DNA of 64,000 nt from Nocardia abscessus NBRC 100374. Lineage in GTDB: Bacteria; Actinomycetota; Actinomycetes; Mycobacteriales; Mycobacteriaceae. A program made the position numbers and the translations under genes. Shown here piece by piece: positions 61,127-64,000 of this stretch. The stretch spans positions 310,001 to 374,000 of the forward strand of contig NZ_BAFP01000274.1 of the NCBI RefSeq assembly GCF_000308455.1. The letters run 5' to 3'. The notes under the pieces were generated by a model. It saw nothing but the letters and a program-made list of their open reading frames with translations, searched no databases and was not told the origin of the DNA. The stretch's first letter is position 1. Each line of letters starts with the position of its first letter.

Positions 61127-62247
61127 TCGGCACGAACGCGCTCCGGCGCACCGCGGTGGCGTCCGTGCTGGTCGCGGCGTTGAGCACCGCGACAGGCTGC
61201 ACCATGACGGTGGCGAATCTGCCGATGCCCAAACCGGGCATCGGGGCGCCCGGCTATCCGATTCGCGCGGCTTTCCGCGACGCGCTCAATCTGCCCGACC
61301 ACGCGCACGTGAAAATCGGCGGCACCGACATCGGAGTCGTCACCGCGATCAGCACGACCAACTTCATCGCCGAGGTGGAAATGCTGATCAGGGAGGACAT
61401 CCAGCTGCCACGGGGCACCACCGCCGAATTGCGGCAGGCGACGCCGCTGGGCGACATCTTCGTGGCGATGACACTGCCGAGGGCGGCACCGGACGGTGCG
61501 AACCTGCGCGCCGGTGACGTCATCGGCACCGAGCACACCTCGGCTGCCGCCTCCGTCGAGCAGTTGATGATGTCGGTCTCGATGCTGATCAACGGCGGCG
61601 GCATCAACCAGGCCGCGAAGATCACCTCAGAGATGGATTCGATGTTCGCCGGCCGCGCGCCGCAGCTCGCGCACCTGCTCAGCGAGTTGACCAGCGTCAT
61701 CGCCGCGCTGAATCAGCGAACCGGCGACATCGACAACGTCCTGGCCGGCCTGAATGTGCTGACCGGGGAATTGGCCAGGCGGAAAGCGGAACTGGGCGAT
61801 GCCGCCGATACCTTCCCGGGGCTGTTGGCGCTGTTCGCCGAGAACAATCAGTCCATCGTGGACCTGCTCGACAAGGTCTCGGTCACGATGACCGCCCTGG
61901 GTGACTTCACCGACACCACTGGGCCGCAGGCGGTCAGCCTGTTCGACAGCATCCAGCGGTTGATGGCGGGCTTCACCCAGATGGGCGACGACCTGGGCGG
62001 AACATTGGACGGTCTACACACCCTGTACCCATCGCTGATGGCGAGTTTGGACGGCCCGGCCCTGGCCGTCGCGGCGACGGTGTCCTACCTCAGTGTCGGA
62101 GCCTTGACCGATCCCAGCGGCAGCAGGCTGCCCGAAGTCGGCGACGTGCCCGCCTTCATCGGCAGCTTGGCGCAGGTCATCGAGAAGGTGATCGGTCGGG
62201 TCACCAGTCCGCCACAGCAACCGCAGCAGCAAGGAGGCGGCCGATGA
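61123..62247 (+). CDS. mceE: MceE lipoprotein subunit
   Basis: 374 residues from ATG 61123. Signal peptide with lipobox 'TATGC' (cysteine near residue 26), then an MCE domain ('AHVKIGGTDIGVVTAI', 'TTAELRQATPLGDIFVAMTL') and helices; the tail is glutamine/glycine-rich ('PPQQPQQQGGG'). This is the LprK-like subunit of the Mce complex. ATGA overlaps on both sides. Confidence 0.95.
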   Translation: MIGTNALRRTAVASVLVAALSTATGCTMTVANLPMPKPGIGAPGYPIRAAFRDALNLPDHAHVKIGGTDIGVVTAISTTNFIAEVEMLIREDIQLPRGTTAELRQATPLGDIFVAMTLPRAAPDGANLRAGDVIGTEHTSAAASVEQLMMSVSMLINGGGINQAAKITSEMDSMFAGRAPQLAHLLSELTSVIAALNQRTGDIDNVLAGLNVLTGELARRKAELGDAADTFPGLLALFAENNQSIVDLLDKVSVTMTALGDFTDTTGPQAVSLFDSIQRLMAGFTQMGDDLGGTLDGLHTLYPSLMASLDGPALAVAATVSYLSVGALTDPSGSRLPEVGDVPAFIGSLAQVIEKVIGRVTSPPQQPQQQGGGR

Positions 62248-63422
62248 ATTCCCCCTTGTGGCAGTGGCTGGTGCGCCGCCGCGTCGCGGTGGCGAACTTC
62301 GGCTTGGTCGTGGTGCTCGTCCTCGGTGCGGCTTATCTCGGCGCCGAAGTCCTGCGGATCGATCCACTGCGCGACAACTACTCGGTGACAGTGGAACTCC
62401 AGTCCTCGGGCGGCTTGTCGGCAGGCAACGACGTCACCTTCCGTGGTACCAGGGTCGGCAAGGTCCGTGAGGTGAAAGTCGCGGGCAGCGGTGTCGCGGC
62501 CGTGGCCGAGATCGATTCGGGGGCGAAGATCCCGGTGGGCGGCACGGTCGCCGTCGGCCGGCTGTCGGCGGCGGGCGAGCAGTACCTGGACTTCCGCCCC
62601 GACTCCGACACCGGCCCCTATCTCACCGACGGCGCTCTGGTGGAGCGCTCCCGGACCACCGTCCCGGTCAGCGTGCAGTCGGTGCTGACCAATCTCAGTG
62701 GCTTCATCGGCGGATTGAACCCGGACCGCCTGAATGTGATCATCGACGAACTCGACAAGGCGCTGGCGGGCGGCCCGGACCAGCTGCGGAACATGGTGTC
62801 GGGCATCAGCCGCGCCATGGCCGGGTTGAGCGATCTGCTCCCGCAGACCCGGCAACTGATCGAGAACCTCGAAGTGATCGCGGAGACGACCTCACACGCG
62901 CAACCGGACCTCGCGACACTGACCCGCACGGGCGGCGTGCTGTTCGAGCAATTGACGGCAGCCGACCGAGAGGTACGGCACTTCCTGGACGAAGGGCCCG
63001 ACCAGCTCAACACGCTCGGCGGCTTCGTGTCCCGCACGCAGGATCCCATCACGAACCTGGTGACGAACTTCGTCGCGATCACCAAGGCCGCCAAACTGCG
63101 CGCACCGGCGATCGCGGCACTGTTCCCTGCGTTGCGGGTCGGCTCGCAGGCGTTGGGAATTCCCGCGCACGACAACGCCTTCCATACGCTGGTCGACTTC
63201 TGGCCGCGCCCCACGTGCGAGTACGAGACCATCCCCGTGGTCCCCACGGACAAGATGACCGACACCCGGATCCGGCTCTACAACTACTGCGTCACCAGCG
63301 ATCCCGCCCTGCAGGTGCGCGGTTCGGCGAATGCGCCACGTCCCGACGTGCCGGACAACGGAGCCACCCGGCCACCGGGCGTAGGTGGCGACGAACTGTC
63401 GCGCCCGGTCCCCGGCAACTAG
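62244..63422 (+). CDS. mceF: MceF subunit
   Basis: 392 residues. N-terminal transmembrane helix (17-38), MCE domain ('SGGLSAGNDVTFRGTRVGKVREV', 'LSAAGEQYLDFRPDSD'), helical domain and a final region with two cysteines ('PTCEYETIP', 'LYNYCVTSD') and a proline/arginine tail. Stop at 63422; the Mce-associated gene follows with AGGAG across the junction. Confidence 0.95.
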   Translation: MNSPLWQWLVRRRVAVANFGLVVVLVLGAAYLGAEVLRIDPLRDNYSVTVELQSSGGLSAGNDVTFRGTRVGKVREVKVAGSGVAAVAEIDSGAKIPVGGTVAVGRLSAAGEQYLDFRPDSDTGPYLTDGALVERSRTTVPVSVQSVLTNLSGFIGGLNPDRLNVIIDELDKALAGGPDQLRNMVSGISRAMAGLSDLLPQTRQLIENLEVIAETTSHAQPDLATLTRTGGVLFEQLTAADREVRHFLDEGPDQLNTLGGFVSRTQDPITNLVTNFVAITKAAKLRAPAIAALFPALRVGSQALGIPAHDNAFHTLVDFWPRPTCEYETIPVVPTDKMTDTRIRLYNYCVTSDPALQVRGSANAPRPDVPDNGATRPPGVGGDELSRPVPGN

Positions 63423-63432
63423 GAGAATGCAC

Positions 63433-64000
63433 ATGACCAGTGACGACATCGATTCGAGCGCCGAAGCCGAGTCGCCCGCGCCATCCACGGACGAGCAAGC
63501 GGCCGAGCCGGGGAAATCCGACTCCGCCGCCGCGAAGCCGGTCGAGGTGAACCGCGGGGCGGACACCACCGCTGCCGCCGAATCCCCGGCCTGGTGGCGC
63601 CGCCTGCGCGGTCTGCCGATCGGGCGTCCCGGCACGATCGCGGTGCGGTCGGCCGCCGCGATACTGGTGGGCGTCTCGGTGGCCGCGGCAGGCTACTGGT
63701 ACGTCCAGAGCGACAACAGCAAGGACCAGCTGGCAGCGCAGGAGGACGCGCGCGCCGCCGCCTGCCGCTATGCGCCCATCCTGGCGAACTACGACTCCAA
63801 GAACCTCGACGCCTATTTCGCCGCGGTCACCGACGGCGCCACCGGCGACTGGAAGAAACAGTTCGAGTCCACCAGCACCGAACTGCGCGAAGTGCTCGGC
63901 CAAGGCGAGGTCACCTCGGCCACGCGGGACGTGCAGTGCGCGATACGCGCCGGTGACGAACACTCGGCCGAAGCTATCGTGATCATCGGCCAGACCATCA
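63433..64000 (+). CDS. Mce-associated membrane protein, N-terminal part
   Basis: 189 residues visible, cut by the window end. ATG 63433 follows AGGAG by seven bases. An acidic, alanine-rich cytoplasmic region (to about 50), 'WWRRLRGLPIGRPG', a transmembrane helix (about 72-93, 'SAAAILVGVSVAAAGYWYV'), then a domain with 'CRYAPILANYDSKNLDAYFAAVTDGATGDWKKQF' region typical of Mas/Mam proteins encoded after mceF. These stabilise Mce complexes. Confidence 0.92.
   Translation, partial: MTSDDIDSSAEAESPAPSTDEQAAEPGKSDSAAAKPVEVNRGADTTAAAESPAWWRRLRGLPIGRPGTIAVRSAAAILVGVSVAAAGYWYVQSDNSKDQLAAQEDARAAACRYAPILANYDSKNLDAYFAAVTDGATGDWKKQFESTSTELREVLGQGEVTSATRDVQCAIRAGDEHSAEAIVIIGQTI

Overview
The window is high-GC actinobacterial DNA. 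A complete yrbE-mce locus, two SAV2177-type methyltransferases, a LysG/LysE pair, LGFP repeats and many GTG/TTG starts point to a mycolic-acid actinomycete, most likely Nocardia or a close relative. This is inference from gene content; no rRNA or other species marker is present. I saw no integrase, insertion sequence, CRISPR array or tRNA.

Layout. 1-1617: tail of an ABC solute-binding protein and a CNT nucleoside permease. 1700-3067: a two-gene minus-strand cassette whose products each carry a RHIM-like amyloid motif, at the C-terminus of the small protein and at the N-terminus of the membrane protein. I regard this as the most interesting system here. 3256-12591: accessory metabolism (GlxA-type regulator, HD hydrolase, iron-regulated siderophore reductase facing a nitroreductase, luciferase-like monooxygenase, serine hydrolase, amino-acid permease, MFS exporter). 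12779-16039: aldehyde dehydrogenase, DUF779 protein and GAF regulator. 16290-28433: secreted small proteins, DinB protein, phosphoesterase, TerD-AIM24 fusion, methyltransferase, XRE regulator, LGFP protein. 27552-29131: divergent lysG/lysE. 30071-30757: the scar of a deletion that removed the facing 5' ends of a tetR gene and an SDR gene.

33253-41896 is an organosulfur island. An IclR regulator faces an eight-gene operon: lipoprotein, permease, ATPase, a DszB-like desulfinase with its Cys/His/Arg triad, two SsuD-type monooxygenases, a class II aldolase-fold protein and a binding-protein fold without a signal peptide. Two TTTCC/GGAAA palindromes lie between the regulator and the operon, and a very long hairpin ends it. 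42751-47568 holds an AfsR-like BTAD regulator with FMN reductase and RibD-like genes; matching 11-bp direct repeats sit in front of both transcription units.

48235-53836: DUF5996 protein, a small membrane protein with a paralogue at 22205, an FAD oxidoreductase next to a decayed phosphonatase-like gene, and an acyl-CoA dehydrogenase behind a perfect palindrome. 54078-64000: two small membrane proteins, then yrbEA, yrbEB, mceA-F and an Mce-associated protein cut by the window end. These genes are mostly coupled by ATGA or TGATG overlaps and should encode a lipid importer; both the D and E subunits carry lipoboxes.
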